A DNA stretch of 64,000 nt from Catelliglobosispora koreensis DSM 44566. Lineage in GTDB: Bacteria > Actinomycetota > Actinomycetes > Mycobacteriales > Micromonosporaceae. Under the pieces are notes generated by a model. That model was not told the DNA's origin. It made no database searches and was given only the letters and a program-made list of their open reading frames with translations. Each line of letters opens with the position of its first letter. Position 1 is the stretch's first letter. Shown piece by piece: positions 48,494 through 58,034 of the stretch. Made by a program: the position numbers and the translations under genes. The DNA lies in the NCBI RefSeq assembly GCF_000379685.1, contig NZ_KB903292.1, positions 186,001-250,000 of the forward strand. Reading direction: 5' to 3'.

Positions 48494-50662
48494 GTGAAAA
48501 GTACCCTGCGCGGTGCCATGGCCATGACCTTGGCCATCGCGACCGCATTGCTGGTGCCGAACTCGGCGACAGCAGAACCCACCGTTGCCCTAGCAGCACC
48601 CGACATCTCCCTCACCAACATGAGGACGCACCTGCAGCAGTTCCAGAACATCGCGTCCGCCAACGGGGGCAACCGCCGGTCCAACACGGCGGGCTACACC
48701 GCTTCGGTGAACTACGTCTACGACAAGCTTGTCGCGGCAGGATTTACCGTCGTCAAGCAAAACTGCACCTCCGGCTGCACGTCCGGGGCGGGCCCCAACG
48801 TGATCGCGGACTGGCCGGGCGGCAACGCCAGCAACGTCTACATGTTTGGCGCGCACCTCGATGGCGTGTCAGCGGGCGCGGGCATCAACGACAACGCGTC
48901 GGGCTCAAGCATGCTGCTCGAGCTGGCGCTGACGCTGGCCGCGACGAACCCGACGATGCTCAACCATGTCAGGTTCGGCTGGTGGACCGATGAAGAGCAG
49001 GGCCTCAACGGTTCTGAGTTCTACGTCAACCAGCTGACGTCGGCCCAGCGCACCGCGATCAAGGGCTACTACAACTTCGACATGGTCGCCTCGACCAACG
49101 GCGGTTACTTCATCAACCGCATCACGTCGGCGACCGGTCAGGTGCTCAAGCAGTACTACGACACCAACTTCCCGGGCCTGGCCCCGGAAGAAAACGTCGA
49201 GGGCGCGGGCCGTTCCGATGACGCGTCATTTAACGCGGTCGGCATCCAGACGTCCGGTGTCGCTGCTGGCGCAAGCGCCAACAAGACGAGCGCACAGGTC
49301 GCGAAGTGGGGCGGAACCACAGGTGACTACGACCCGTGCTACCACGCGTCTTGCGACACGTTCCCCAGCAATATCAGCAACACCCACCTCGACCGGGCAG
49401 GTGACGCGGCGGCGTATGCACTTTGGACACTCGCCGTGCAGGACCAGGCGACGAACGACTTCACCATCGCCGCATCTCCCACGTCAGGCTCGGTGAACCA
49501 GGGAAGTTCCGTCAACACCACGATCGGGGCGACGCTGACCAACGGCAGCGCCCAGAACGTGACGCTCAGCGCCAGCGGCCTGCCGAGCGGGGCGACGGCT
49601 AGCTTCGCGCCATCAAGCATCACGTCGGCGGGTGGCTCGTCCACGTTGACCATCTCGACGGCGGCTTCCACGCCTGCGGGTACCTACACCGTCACGGTCA
49701 CGGGAACGGGAACATCAGCCACCCGCACCACCACGTACAGCCTGACCGTCAACGGACCGCCGGGCTGCTCCGCGACCAACCCAACGGATGTCACGATCTC
49801 CGACAACGCCACGGTGGAGTCATCGATCACGATCTCTGGTTGTGCTGGCAGTGCGGGTGCGGCGTCAACCGTGGCCGTCAACATCGTCCACACCTACATC
49901 GGCGACCTGCTGGTGCAACTGGTGGCGCCGGACGGCACGCTCTACACCCTGCACAACCGCAGTGGAGGTTCGGCTGACAACATCAACCAGACCTACACGG
50001 TGAACCTGTCCAGTGAACTGGCCAACGGCACCTGGAAGCTGCGCGTCAACGACAACGCGGCCAACGATGTCGGTTACATCAACTCGTGGACGCTCAACGT
50101 CTCCGGTGGTGGCACACCACCCACGACGGTGTGGTCTGACGACCTCGAGTCCGCGACGGCCTGGACCGTCAACCCGAACGGCACCGACACCGCCACCACG
50201 GGCGTCTGGGTGCGCGGCAACCCGGAGGACACCAACTCCAGTGGTGCCAAGCAACTCGGCACCACTGTCAGCGGGTCAAACGACCTCGTGACCGGGCCTC
50301 TCGCAGGTGCCGCCGCGGGCGACCACGATCTCGATGGCGGTCTGTCCAGCGTTCGCTCCCCGGCGATCACGTTGCCGTCGAGCGGCACGCTGAACGTCAG
50401 CATGTCGTGGTACCTAGCGCACGGCAGCAACTCGTCGAGCGCCGACTTCTTCCGCGTGAGCATCATCCACAGTGGAGGAACGACGGTTCTGTTCACGCAA
50501 GCCGGTGCGGCGACCAACCGCAACGGTGCGTGGGCCGTCGGCACCTGGAACATCAGTTCCTATGCTGGACAGTCGGTTCGCATCCTCATCGAAGCCACCG
50601 ACGCCTCGACCGCAAGCCTGGTCGAAGCCGGTGTCGATGATGTGAAGGTCACCCAGCAGTAG
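48494..50662 (+). CDS. Secreted M28 family metallopeptidase with Ig-like, P and C-terminal domains
   Basis: This 722-residue exported aminopeptidase is related to Streptomyces griseus aminopeptidase. A signal peptide (to about residue 27, SATA/EP) precedes the M28 domain with zinc ligands His121 (FGAHLDG), Asp133 (INDNASG), Glu168 (with Glu167 as base, TDEEQG), Asp196 (FDMVAS) and His284 (CYHASC). An Ig-like domain (about 322-420), a P domain (about 425-540) and a C-terminal MAM/jelly-roll-like domain follow. The Ig-like plus P-domain tail closely matches that of the subtilisin at 6660. The GTG start follows GGGGAGGA. Confidence 0.9.
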   Translation: MKSTLRGAMAMTLAIATALLVPNSATAEPTVALAAPDISLTNMRTHLQQFQNIASANGGNRRSNTAGYTASVNYVYDKLVAAGFTVVKQNCTSGCTSGAGPNVIADWPGGNASNVYMFGAHLDGVSAGAGINDNASGSSMLLELALTLAATNPTMLNHVRFGWWTDEEQGLNGSEFYVNQLTSAQRTAIKGYYNFDMVASTNGGYFINRITSATGQVLKQYYDTNFPGLAPEENVEGAGRSDDASFNAVGIQTSGVAAGASANKTSAQVAKWGGTTGDYDPCYHASCDTFPSNISNTHLDRAGDAAAYALWTLAVQDQATNDFTIAASPTSGSVNQGSSVNTTIGATLTNGSAQNVTLSASGLPSGATASFAPSSITSAGGSSTLTISTAASTPAGTYTVTVTGTGTSATRTTTYSLTVNGPPGCSATNPTDVTISDNATVESSITISGCAGSAGAASTVAVNIVHTYIGDLLVQLVAPDGTLYTLHNRSGGSADNINQTYTVNLSSELANGTWKLRVNDNAANDVGYINSWTLNVSGGGTPPTTVWSDDLESATAWTVNPNGTDTATTGVWVRGNPEDTNSSGAKQLGTTVSGSNDLVTGPLAGAAAGDHDLDGGLSSVRSPAITLPSSGTLNVSMSWYLAHGSNSSSADFFRVSIIHSGGTTVLFTQAGAATNRNGAWAVGTWNISSYAGQSVRILIEATDASTASLVEAGVDDVKVTQQ

Positions 50663-50670
50663 CGCTTACT

Positions 50671-50711
50671 AAGTCGACGGGGGCCTGTTTCGAACAGGTC
50701 TCCGTCGACTT
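50671..50711 (+). terminator. Hairpin terminator after the M28 peptidase gene
   Basis: A 19-pair stem (AAGTCGACGGGGGCCTGTT with its complement, two G-U pairs) closes on a TCG loop. It begins 8 bases after the stop. Confidence 0.88.
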
Positions 50712-50712
50712 C

Positions 50713-50741
50713 TTGCGGAAATGTATCGATGTTTTTAAGCT
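50713..50741 (+). promoter_or_regulatory. Putative promoter of the GH99-like gene
   Basis: TTGCGG (50713-50718) and TAAGCT (50736-50741) are spaced by 17 bases in an AT-rich stretch directly after the terminator. They lie 57 bases before ATG 50799, which has GAAGGGGAGAG upstream. Confidence 0.5.
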
Positions 50742-50798
50742 AGCCGGGACGCGACCGCTCCGCGCCTTCACCCATCTCATGAAGGGGAGAGCCGTCCC

Positions 50799-53150
50799 AT
50801 GACCGTGTCCCGCAGAACATTCCTTGCCGCTTCCGCGGTGGCTGCCGTGTCAACCCTTGGGGAGCCGGCCGTCGCCGCCAGCCCACCTGGCGATGTCGTC
50901 GGCAAGATAACCGTCGGCTACCAGGGCTGGTTCGCCGCGATCGGCGACGGATCACCGCTCAACGGCTGGTGGCACTGGGCCCAGAACTGGGGGCAGTCAC
51001 CCTCCTCGGGCAACAACGCGATCGTCTCCTGGCCCGACATGCGCGACTACACTCGCGGTTACCAGACCGCGTGGAACAACCTCGGCAATGGACAGCCGGC
51101 GACGCTGTTCTCACACTACGACGACCAGACCATCGACACCCAGTTCCGCTGGATGCAGGAGAACGGTTGCGATACCGTTGCGCTGCAACGGTTTAACCCG
51201 TTCGGTGGCGAGGGCGCGATCCGGGATGCCATCACCGTGAAAGTCCGCGCGGCGTCGGAGGCCAGAGGCCGCAAGTTCTACATCATGTATGACGTCACCA
51301 ACTGGCTGAACATGCAGTCGGAGATCAAGACCGACTGGATAAACAAGATGTCGGCCTACACATCCTCACCGGCCTACGCGCGCCAAAACGGTAAGCCCGT
51401 CGTCTGCATCTGGGGTTTCGGCTTCAGCGAACCAAGCCGCCCGTTCACGCCCGCGCCCTGCCTGGAAGTCATCAACTGGTTCAAAGCCCAGGGCTGCTAC
51501 GTCATTGGCGGCGTGCCCACGTGGTGGCGCCAAGGTATCAACGACTCCCGACCCGGCTTCTTCGACGTCTACACCGCGTTCAACATGATTTCCCCGTGGA
51601 TGGTCGGCCGCGCCAGCAATCTCGGCGAACTCGACTCTTACTACAACAACGTCAACATCGGGGACCAAGCCGAGTGCAACAACCGCGGCATCGACTATCA
51701 GCCGTGCGTCATGCCCGGCGATCTGTCCAATCACGCCAGGTTCCACGGCGATTTCTACTGGCGGCATTTCTACAACATGACCCGCCTTGGCGCACAAGGC
51801 ATCTACATCTCGATGTTCGACGAGTACAACGAGGGCAACCAGATCGCCAAGACCGCCGAAAACGCCTCGCAAATCCCAGCGGGCTCCAACTTCGTCACCC
51901 TCGACGAGGACGGCACCGCCTGCTCGTCCGACTACTACCTGCGCATCACCAAAGACGCGGGGGCCATGTTCAAGGGCCTGGCGCCCTTGACTCCGATCAG
52001 GCCAACACTTCCCGTCGTCGGCCAGCCGCCGGACCCGGTCAGCGACCTGGCCCGCGGCAAGGCCACCCAAGCCAGCAGCGCCAACGGTGGCTTCCCCGCC
52101 TCGAACGCGGTCGACGGCAACCAGGCGTCCTATTGGGAGAGTGTCAACAACTCGTTCCCGCAGTGGCTTCAGGTAGATCTGGGTGCCGCGGCATCCGTGA
52201 GCCGCATCGTGCTGAAGCTGCCCACCAACTGGGGCAGCCGGGTTCAGAACATCGCGGTTTCGGGCAGCACCAACGGTTCCAGCTTCGCCCCGATCGTGGG
52301 TGCGACTGGCTACACCTTCAATCCCGAAGTCACGATTACCTTCCCGGCCACGACGCAGCGCTACATTCGCCTGACCATCGCCTCCAATACGGGCTGGCCC
52401 GCTGGACAGATCTCTTCGTTCGAGGTCTACGGCACGACTTCCGGCGGCGACACACAGCCGCCGACCGCGCCCGGCAACCTCACCTCACCCAGCAAGACGA
52501 CCAACAGCGTCTCGCTCACCTGGAACGCCTCGACGGATAACGTTGGCGTGACGGCCTATCAGGTGCGCATCGCCGGCGCCGTCGTCGGCACTACGGCCGC
52601 AACCTCTTTCACGGTAACGGGTTTGACCCCTAACACGGCGTATGCCTTCACCGTCACCGCCCAAGACGCGGCCGGCAACACCTCGCCCGCGTCAAACACC
52701 TTGAACGTCACCACAAACCAGGTGCCGCCGAACACCAACCTCGCCCTCAACAAGCCGGCGACCGCGAGCAGCCACACCCAGAACTACACACCTGCCAACG
52801 CGGTCGACGGCAACACCTCGACGTATTGGGAGAGCGCCAACAACGCCTTCCCCCAATGGATCCAAGTTGACCTCGGCGCCGCCACCTCCATCAGCCGCAT
52901 CGTGCTGAAGCTTCCGCCTCCCGCGGCCTGGGGTCCCAGAACCCAAACCCTCTCGGTGTCAGGCAGCACCACCGGTTCCTCTTTCACCACCATTCTTCCC
53001 ACCAATGGGTACGCCTTCAGCCCGGCCACGGGCAACCAGGTCACCTTGACGTTCCCCGCGACCTCGCCCCGCTACGTCCGCCTAACCTTCACCGGCAACA
53101 CCGGCTGGCCCGCAGGCCAACTCTCCGAGTTCGAGATCTACCAGTCCTAG
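50799..53150 (+). CDS. Secreted GH99/GH71-like glycosidase with two discoidin domains and Fn3
   Basis: This 783-residue exported enzyme has a twin-arginine-type signal (SRRTFLAASAVAAV). Order of parts: catalytic TIM-barrel-like domain related to GH99/GH71 endo-glycosidases (about 35-405, opening ITVGYQGWFAAIGDG and containing ISMFDEYNEGNQIAKT), an F5/8C (CBM32-like) domain (about 415-545), a fibronectin type III domain (about 550-645) and a second F5/8C domain (about 650-783). The two discoidin domains share NAVDGN and YWES segments. GH99 enzymes act on alpha-mannosides and alpha-mannan, so fungal or yeast glycan breakdown is possible but not proven. Confidence 0.85.
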   Translation: MTVSRRTFLAASAVAAVSTLGEPAVAASPPGDVVGKITVGYQGWFAAIGDGSPLNGWWHWAQNWGQSPSSGNNAIVSWPDMRDYTRGYQTAWNNLGNGQPATLFSHYDDQTIDTQFRWMQENGCDTVALQRFNPFGGEGAIRDAITVKVRAASEARGRKFYIMYDVTNWLNMQSEIKTDWINKMSAYTSSPAYARQNGKPVVCIWGFGFSEPSRPFTPAPCLEVINWFKAQGCYVIGGVPTWWRQGINDSRPGFFDVYTAFNMISPWMVGRASNLGELDSYYNNVNIGDQAECNNRGIDYQPCVMPGDLSNHARFHGDFYWRHFYNMTRLGAQGIYISMFDEYNEGNQIAKTAENASQIPAGSNFVTLDEDGTACSSDYYLRITKDAGAMFKGLAPLTPIRPTLPVVGQPPDPVSDLARGKATQASSANGGFPASNAVDGNQASYWESVNNSFPQWLQVDLGAAASVSRIVLKLPTNWGSRVQNIAVSGSTNGSSFAPIVGATGYTFNPEVTITFPATTQRYIRLTIASNTGWPAGQISSFEVYGTTSGGDTQPPTAPGNLTSPSKTTNSVSLTWNASTDNVGVTAYQVRIAGAVVGTTAATSFTVTGLTPNTAYAFTVTAQDAAGNTSPASNTLNVTTNQVPPNTNLALNKPATASSHTQNYTPANAVDGNTSTYWESANNAFPQWIQVDLGAATSISRIVLKLPPPAAWGPRTQTLSVSGSTTGSSFTTILPTNGYAFSPATGNQVTLTFPATSPRYVRLTFTGNTGWPAGQLSEFEIYQS

Positions 53151-53159
53151 CCCACCACC

Positions 53160-53197
53160 GCCCGGCGGCATCGCGTCCCCAACCGCCGCCGCCGGGC
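53160..53197 (+). terminator. Hairpin terminator after the GH99-like gene
   Basis: GCCCGGCGGC (53160-53169) and GCCGCCGGGC (53188-53197) form a perfect 10-base stem around an 18-base loop, followed by a pyrimidine-rich CCTCTTTCTTCCTT tract. Confidence 0.75.
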
Positions 53198-53254
53198 ACC
53201 CTCTTTCTTCCTTGCCGCTTCGCCCTTTCCTCGCTCCCGCTTTTGGCTTGCGAC

Positions 53255-53662
53255 TTAGAAGTGCCGGCCCGTTTCATGTCGCGACGTGCCGTGATTCGAT
53301 TGAGGCTCGTCGTATGAAGCGCCCTGTAGGAAGAGGAACGCGGCCACCGCCATTGCCGCGATTCCAGCTACCCAACCGGCCCACATACCAATACCGAACC
53401 GTGCAATGCGTCCGGCGCTGGCAGCTAGGCAGGCAGCTATGAGGACTAGCTGCCCGATGACAACGACCGATAGCAGCGAGAACATCACCGAGAACCTGCC
53501 GCCCGCATCCAGATCCGTATCAGTACCCACGGGCGGCGTGACAGCGCAGGCGACGGCAAAGGTCAAGGCATGACCCAACAACGCCAAGACCACTCCGCCC
53601 ACAACAGGCATGCCGACGAGTCCGCCGGTTCGTTTCCCGCTGATTCTGGCGCACTTGCCCAC
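53255..53662 (-). CDS. Small multi-pass membrane protein
   Basis: This protein of up to 135 residues has about three membrane spans (VVLALLGHALTFAVACAV, FSLLSVVVIGQLVLIAACLA and WAGWVAGIAAMAVAAFLFL) and a hydrophilic tail. The family is not recognised. The long form uses GTG 53662; ATG 53611 is an equally likely start that removes a short basic N-terminus. No nearby gene gives a function. Confidence 0.6.
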   Translation of the reverse strand: MGKCARISGKRTGGLVGMPVVGGVVLALLGHALTFAVACAVTPPVGTDTDLDAGGRFSVMFSLLSVVVIGQLVLIAACLAASAGRIARFGIGMWAGWVAGIAAMAVAAFLFLQGASYDEPQSNHGTSRHETGRHF

Positions 53663-53827
53663 AGTTGACTATGGCCGCTGCAGGAAGGTGCTGACCGTGT
53701 GAAGGTTCTGAACAGAAACAGCAGCCCTCATCGCGCAGTCAAGCTGTGTTCGTCTCGTTCCACGGAAACTTTGGCACAGCGGTATGGCCAGGTGCTCCCG
53801 GTTCGGTGCACGCGGTAGTGAATTCGC

Positions 53828-55172
53828 TCAGGGTCTTCGGTGGTAGAGGTTGCGTTGTGGGTGCTGGGATGGGTCTAGCCATACGGGTGGGATGAATTCG
53901 GGGATGCTGTCGGCGGCGATGGTGATCTGCCAGTCGGCTTCGTGGATGAGGCGGTGGTGGAAGCCGCAGATTAGGACGCTGTTGCCGAGGCTGGTTTTGC
54001 TGCCGTCGATCCAGTGGTTGATGTGGTGGCCGTGGCACCAGCGTGGTGGGCGTTCGCAGCCGGGGAAGGCGCAGCCTTTGTCGCGCAGGACCAGGGCTCG
54101 TCTCAAAGCGCCCGAGATGAGGCGTCGTTCCCGGCCGACGTCGAGGGGAATGCTGTGGGCGTCGAGGATCGCGGGGATGATTCCTGCGTCGCAGGCCAGC
54201 CGCCGTACGGCTTCGGGGGTCAGTTGTTCGCCGGTGTCGAGCAGCCCGGCCCGCACCTCCTGCTCGACTGGGTCGTAGCTGGCGGTGATAACGGTCTGCG
54301 GCCTCGCTCCACCGTTTTCGGGCAGCTGTTCGGCCGCTAGCGCCAGCTCGACGACCTCAAGCAAAGCATCATGGCGGCGTTGCTGTGGCGAGCGCGGGTC
54401 GCGGAATGCTTGCGGCAATGGCGTTTCGGCCATCTCGCGCGCGGCGCTGTCGGCGAGCTTGCTAGCGCAATTGCAAGCCTGGCTGGCTGGACAAGCGCAT
54501 GCGGCGGCCTCGGCAATGCAGCCATTCCACGACGATGACGGTTTGCTGCGAGCTGGGTTGCACAAAGGGTCTAGGGCTGCCTGCAAAACGGCGGCGCCTT
54601 CGGCGGTGGTGGATCCGGATAGCCGGAACCGGCCGGTGCCATCAGAAGTGACGGTGAAACCGCGTGCATCCCAAGCGGCGCGTTCTTCGCGTTGGATTGT
54701 TTGCGCTCGTGTTCTTCTGCCGCGTCGGGGTCGACGTGACGCAGGATCCGCCGCCCCGCGATGCGCAGCTCTTCGGGCTTTAAGGCGGACGCCTGGGAAA
54801 GCAGCACCTGCGCGGCCTCATCACGCATCCCGGCCGGCACTGCCTCAGCCGCAAACGCGATTTCGGCTGCCTGCGCTTCCGACACCACACCAGCAGCGAA
54901 CGCATCAGCTACAGCGGGGAGGTCGGGCAGCAGTTTGATGAGCCGGGCCATCTTCGTTGCCGTTCCTGTACCGACTTTGTGCACGGCGTTGAGCCAGCTC
55001 GGCAGCACGAATAGCCCTGCAGCCGGGGAATGTTGCGGCCCGCCTGCTCGGCGGCCACCGCGATCAGCTCGGCCTGCAAAACCCTTACCGTGTCGCGAAT
55101 GTCCTCGGCGGCACAAGCGAGTTCCGCATCAGACAGAGCGTAAACCGCCCGTCCCGCAAGAACTCCCCGCAT
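53828..55172 (-). pseudogene. Frameshifted DUF222-HNH endonuclease gene
   Basis: A typical actinobacterial DUF222 plus HNH nuclease is split across three frames. The N-terminus (from 55172: MRGVLAGRAVYALSDAELAC to QAGRNIPRLQGY) continues in a second frame after about 55015 (VLPSWLNAVHKVGTGTATKMARL to EEHERKQ). It then moves to a third frame near 54690 (IQREERAAWDARGFTV) that runs to the stop at 53828. The C-terminal HNH part is intact (CAFPGCERPPRWCHGHHIN ... NSVLICGFHHRLIHE). Each break needs a one-base change. It may be a true pseudogene or two assembly errors. These multicopy genes often decay. Confidence 0.8.
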
Positions 55173-55293
55173 AACCCAACCCTAAAAACGGGGTATGACA
55201 GAAACACCCACCCCAAACTTGCGCCTATTGGCAACACAAAACCCTTGCCCCACAAGCGATCAAGCCCTCAATGGCAGCAGCTACAATCTCGAC

Positions 55294-56016
55294 GTGATGC
55301 CCGATCTGGAACGTGAAGTGACGCAAGCGATGGGTGATACTGCCGGCACGTGGCGCTTTGTTGAGAGATTCGCGGCGGACCTGGGCCGCCCTGTCGCGGA
55401 CGGTGACGGCTTCGTTGAAGCGGAGCTAAATGCGGCTGAAGCGAGGCTTGGCGTGTCCATGCCTCCGGCGCTCCGCGAGCTGTATCGCCGCATCGGGCGG
55501 CGCGACGATCTGGTTCGCGTACAGGACCTGCTGCTGACTCCAAAACAGCTACACCTGGATGACACCGGCGCGATTCTTGTTTTCCGTGTAGAGCACCAGC
55601 ACGCGACACGCTGGGGCGTGCCCGTGGCCACGGCCGTGCCCGATCCTCCTGTGTACTTCCAGGTAGGCCTGGAATGGCGGCTGTTTCTCGGCCACCTTTC
55701 GCATGCGGTCGTCGAGATGTTGCTCTCGGAGTGGATGCTCGCCGAGGGGGAGTTCACTGGCAACCGCGAACTGGACCGGTATGCGATCAGCCTGGTGGAA
55801 CAGCACTTTCGCAGACTGCCGTTGCCAGATTACCCACTTTGGCCCGATCCAGACGGGCCGCCCACTCGGTGGTTTCACGGCCACGGCCACGGCGCGGTGT
55901 TGCGTTGTGACGGCGAAGAATGGCTTTGGGCGCGGGCCACTTCGGCGGAAGCGCTCGACAGCGGAATCCTCGCTTCACAGGGAAGAAGCGAGGACCCGCA
56001 GGGGCGGTCTGGTTAG
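55294..56016 (+). CDS. SMI1/KNR4-like (SUKH-type) protein
   Basis: This protein of about 240 residues has a central segment (VEAELNAAEARLGVSMPPALRELYRRIGRRDDL) that fits the SMI1/KNR4 start. It is followed by strands such as TGAILVFRVEHQHATRWGV. SUKH proteins are often immunity proteins for contact toxins, but no toxin is visible here. An upstream frame opens at ATG 55195. TACAAT at 55282-55287, 6 bases before GTG 55294, suggests a leaderless transcript starting there. It ends 4 bases inside the convergent reductase-like gene. Confidence 0.6.
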   Translation: MMPDLEREVTQAMGDTAGTWRFVERFAADLGRPVADGDGFVEAELNAAEARLGVSMPPALRELYRRIGRRDDLVRVQDLLLTPKQLHLDDTGAILVFRVEHQHATRWGVPVATAVPDPPVYFQVGLEWRLFLGHLSHAVVEMLLSEWMLAEGEFTGNRELDRYAISLVEQHFRRLPLPDYPLWPDPDGPPTRWFHGHGHGAVLRCDGEEWLWARATSAEALDSGILASQGRSEDPQGRSG

Positions 56017-56618
56017 GACTGGTGAGTTTTGGCGTCGTCGTAGGTGGCGTCTGCTGGCGGGTCGGCGGGAGCGTAGACGAGGTTGAGGACACCGGTGGAG
56101 AAGGCCTGCGAAGAGACGAGCTTGAGGGGGATGGTGGACTCGGCGTCGTCGAATAGGCGCATGCCCTTGCGGACCGCGATGGGGTGCAGGAGCAGGTGAA
56201 GCTCGTCGAGCAGGCCGGCGGCCAGGAGTTGGCGGACCACGGATACCGAACCGCTCAAGCTGATTTTCCCGTCGCCGGGCTCGCTCTTGAGGGCGGTGAC
56301 GGTCTCGACGAGGTCGCCCTGCAGTTGTTCGGAGTTGCGCCAGGTGAACTCGAGCTGCTGGTTCGACACGACGATCTTGCGGACGTCGCCGAGCATCTTC
56401 GCGAAGTGGGCGTCTTCCTCACCTGCGGCCTCGCGCTCGGGCCAGGCGCCGGCGAAGCTGTCATAGGTCTTGCGGCCGAAGAGCATGGTTTCAGCACCGC
56501 TGAAACTGGCATCGACCGCGGCGCCCATCTCCTCGTTGAAGTAGGGGAAGTGCCACTGGTCGGGCGCTTCGACGACGCCGTCGAGCGAGATGAACAGGCC
56601 TGCGATGATCTTCTTCAT
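56013..56618 (-). CDS. RibD C-terminal / dihydrofolate reductase-like protein
   Basis: This 201-residue protein of the RibD_C/DHFR-like superfamily has MKKIIAGLFISLDGVVEAP at the N-terminus, TMLFGRKTYDSF in the middle and SLSGSVSVVRQLLAAGLLDELHLLLHPI towards the C-terminus. Stand-alone members are NADPH-dependent reductases of unknown substrate, common in actinomycetes. GGAGACGACC lies before the ATG. Confidence 0.85.
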   Translation of the reverse strand: MKKIIAGLFISLDGVVEAPDQWHFPYFNEEMGAAVDASFSGAETMLFGRKTYDSFAGAWPEREAAGEEDAHFAKMLGDVRKIVVSNQQLEFTWRNSEQLQGDLVETVTALKSEPGDGKISLSGSVSVVRQLLAAGLLDELHLLLHPIAVRKGMRLFDDAESTIPLKLVSSQAFSTGVLNLVYAPADPPADATYDDAKTHQS

Positions 56619-56698
56619 GGTCGTCTCCAGTCGTTGCTAAGTGTTCGTCATCCATTAGACGATGCCCACCCGGCGAACTCATCGGTCACACTGTTCCG

Positions 56699-56827
56699 AT
56701 GTTGATGCCACTCGCTGATGCCGCACCCGGGCCGGCTTTTATCGGTCTCGGGGCCGTCCTGTGTATTGCCGCGGTCGCGGTCACGGCCGTTGCCGCCTTG
56801 GTGGTCATTCTTATCCGCCGAAAATAA
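56699..56827 (+). CDS. Candidate small single-span membrane protein
   Basis: This short frame of 42 codons reads MLMPLADAAPGPAFIGLGAV, then a hydrophobic run of about 22 residues ending ILIRRK. A single transmembrane segment with a basic cytoplasmic end is the clear prediction. It lies in an otherwise empty gap between two genes and overlaps the 3' end of the convergent gene by 17 bases. No ribosome-binding site is seen, so it would have to be leaderless. There is no homology evidence. Confidence 0.4.
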   Translation: MLMPLADAAPGPAFIGLGAVLCIAAVAVTAVAALVVILIRRK

Positions 56828-57122
56828 TCCCAGCGAGTACTGAGCATGCGTTAGCCGCGACACTGAGCAGCAGGAGCAGCCAGTCGCGCCGGCGCACGAA
56901 GGCCATGAGCAGGAACCATTCCACCAGGCAGACGGTCAGTTCAGCGGCGATGAACGTGTTTGGGTGGGCGGTCAGCCAGAGGAACAGTGGGGGATGGGTA
57001 ACGATGTTCACGGCCACTGCCACGGCGACCGCGCGCGGCCAGGGCAACCGCCAGCCGGCCGTCAGCGCGGCGGTGTATAGCGGCACCTCAACCGCTAACG
57101 TCAGCGCGAAGAACCGGAGCAT
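56811..57122 (-). CDS. Small three-span membrane protein
   Basis: This 103-residue protein has about three hydrophobic spans (LRFFALTLAVEVPLYTAAL, AVNIVTHPPLFLWL, AELTVCLVEWFLLMAFV, with a final LLLLLSVAANACSVLAGIIF). The family is not recognised. The frame can be opened at 57269, but homology-like hydrophobic sequence begins at ATG 57122. That start is only 3 bases from the divergent ATG 57126, so each promoter must lie inside the other gene or the two use leaderless starts. Confidence 0.65.
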   Translation of the reverse strand: MLRFFALTLAVEVPLYTAALTAGWRLPWPRAVAVAVAVNIVTHPPLFLWLTAHPNTFIAAELTVCLVEWFLLMAFVRRRDWLLLLLSVAANACSVLAGIIFGG

Positions 57123-57125
57123 CAC

Positions 57126-58034
57126 ATGACGATAGCGCTGCCCGCTGTCACTAGACGCACGGCTTATGTCTACGGGCTGGGTGCCTGTGCGGTCGCCGCG
57201 CTCGCGATCGCGTTGCGGGCTCCGCTGGCCACGACCGTCATCGGCCTCATTCTGTTTGGCGCGCTGCACAATGTACTGGAGTTGCGTTATGTGGCGGGCC
57301 GATTCGCGGGAGTGCTGAATGGCCGTCTTTTGTGGACAGTGCTTGCTTTCATCACGGGGATCGTGATTTGCCGGCTGGCAAACCTGCGAACGGCTGAAGT
57401 GCTCCTCGCGTACACCCTGGTGGCCTTTGCCCTGAAAGGAAAGTGGCGATGGCTGGGGCGCGGCGGATTAGCTTGCCTGGCCGCCGTTTCGCTTACCTGG
57501 CCGGCTTATCACTTTGTCATGCTGGCGCATTTGCATAATGTCGTGCCGCTGTTCTTCCTGTGGGAGTGGTCGCGCGACGTGCCGCAGCGGGCGCTTTTCC
57601 GGGCCACGCAACTGGGCTGGGTGCTCGTGATTCCGGCGCTGATTCTGGCCGGGGCGTTCGATCCGTTGCTGGATCAGTCAGCCTCAGCCGTGGTGGCGTT
57701 CGCGGGGGACACGCCAAGCCTGGTGACGCCGCCTGGAGTGACGGCGGGGCTAAGGTTCCTGGCGGTGTTCGCGTTCCTGCAAACAATGCATTATGTGGTG
57801 TGGATTGGTTTCTTCCCGCGCTATGCGCCGGAGGCGGCAGCCGCCTTCGAGCAACGGGTTCCATGGCTCAAAGGCGGCCGCGCGTGGCTGTTGGGCGCCG
57901 GAGCCGCGCTCCTGCTGGGCCTTCTGTTCCTCACCGACTATCGCCAGGGACGCACGGTCTATCAGGCGTTCGCGAGCTATCACGCCTATCTGGAGTTTCC
58001 CGTCATGCTGGCGCTACTGCTCCGCCGGAAGTGA
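57126..58034 (+). CDS. Polytopic membrane protein with conserved-looking histidines
   Basis: This 302-residue protein has about eight membrane spans. Histidines sit within or at the ends of spans (GALHNVLELRY, PAYHFVMLAHLHN, LQTMHYVVW, SYHAYLEF). A spread of intramembrane His residues is reminiscent of membrane di-iron or carotenoid-cleaving Brp/Blh proteins, but the family signature is not clear enough for a call. GGAG lies 6 bases before ATG 57126. The divergent small membrane protein is likely a partner. Confidence 0.7.
   Translation: MTIALPAVTRRTAYVYGLGACAVAALAIALRAPLATTVIGLILFGALHNVLELRYVAGRFAGVLNGRLLWTVLAFITGIVICRLANLRTAEVLLAYTLVAFALKGKWRWLGRGGLACLAAVSLTWPAYHFVMLAHLHNVVPLFFLWEWSRDVPQRALFRATQLGWVLVIPALILAGAFDPLLDQSASAVVAFAGDTPSLVTPPGVTAGLRFLAVFAFLQTMHYVVWIGFFPRYAPEAAAAFEQRVPWLKGGRAWLLGAGAALLLGLLFLTDYRQGRTVYQAFASYHAYLEFPVMLALLLRRK

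Noticed and set aside
51521-52540. 339-codon frame within the GH99-like gene
   Set aside because: Out-of-frame shadow, rich in Arg, Gln and His with no domain; the sense gene has a signal peptide and clear domains.
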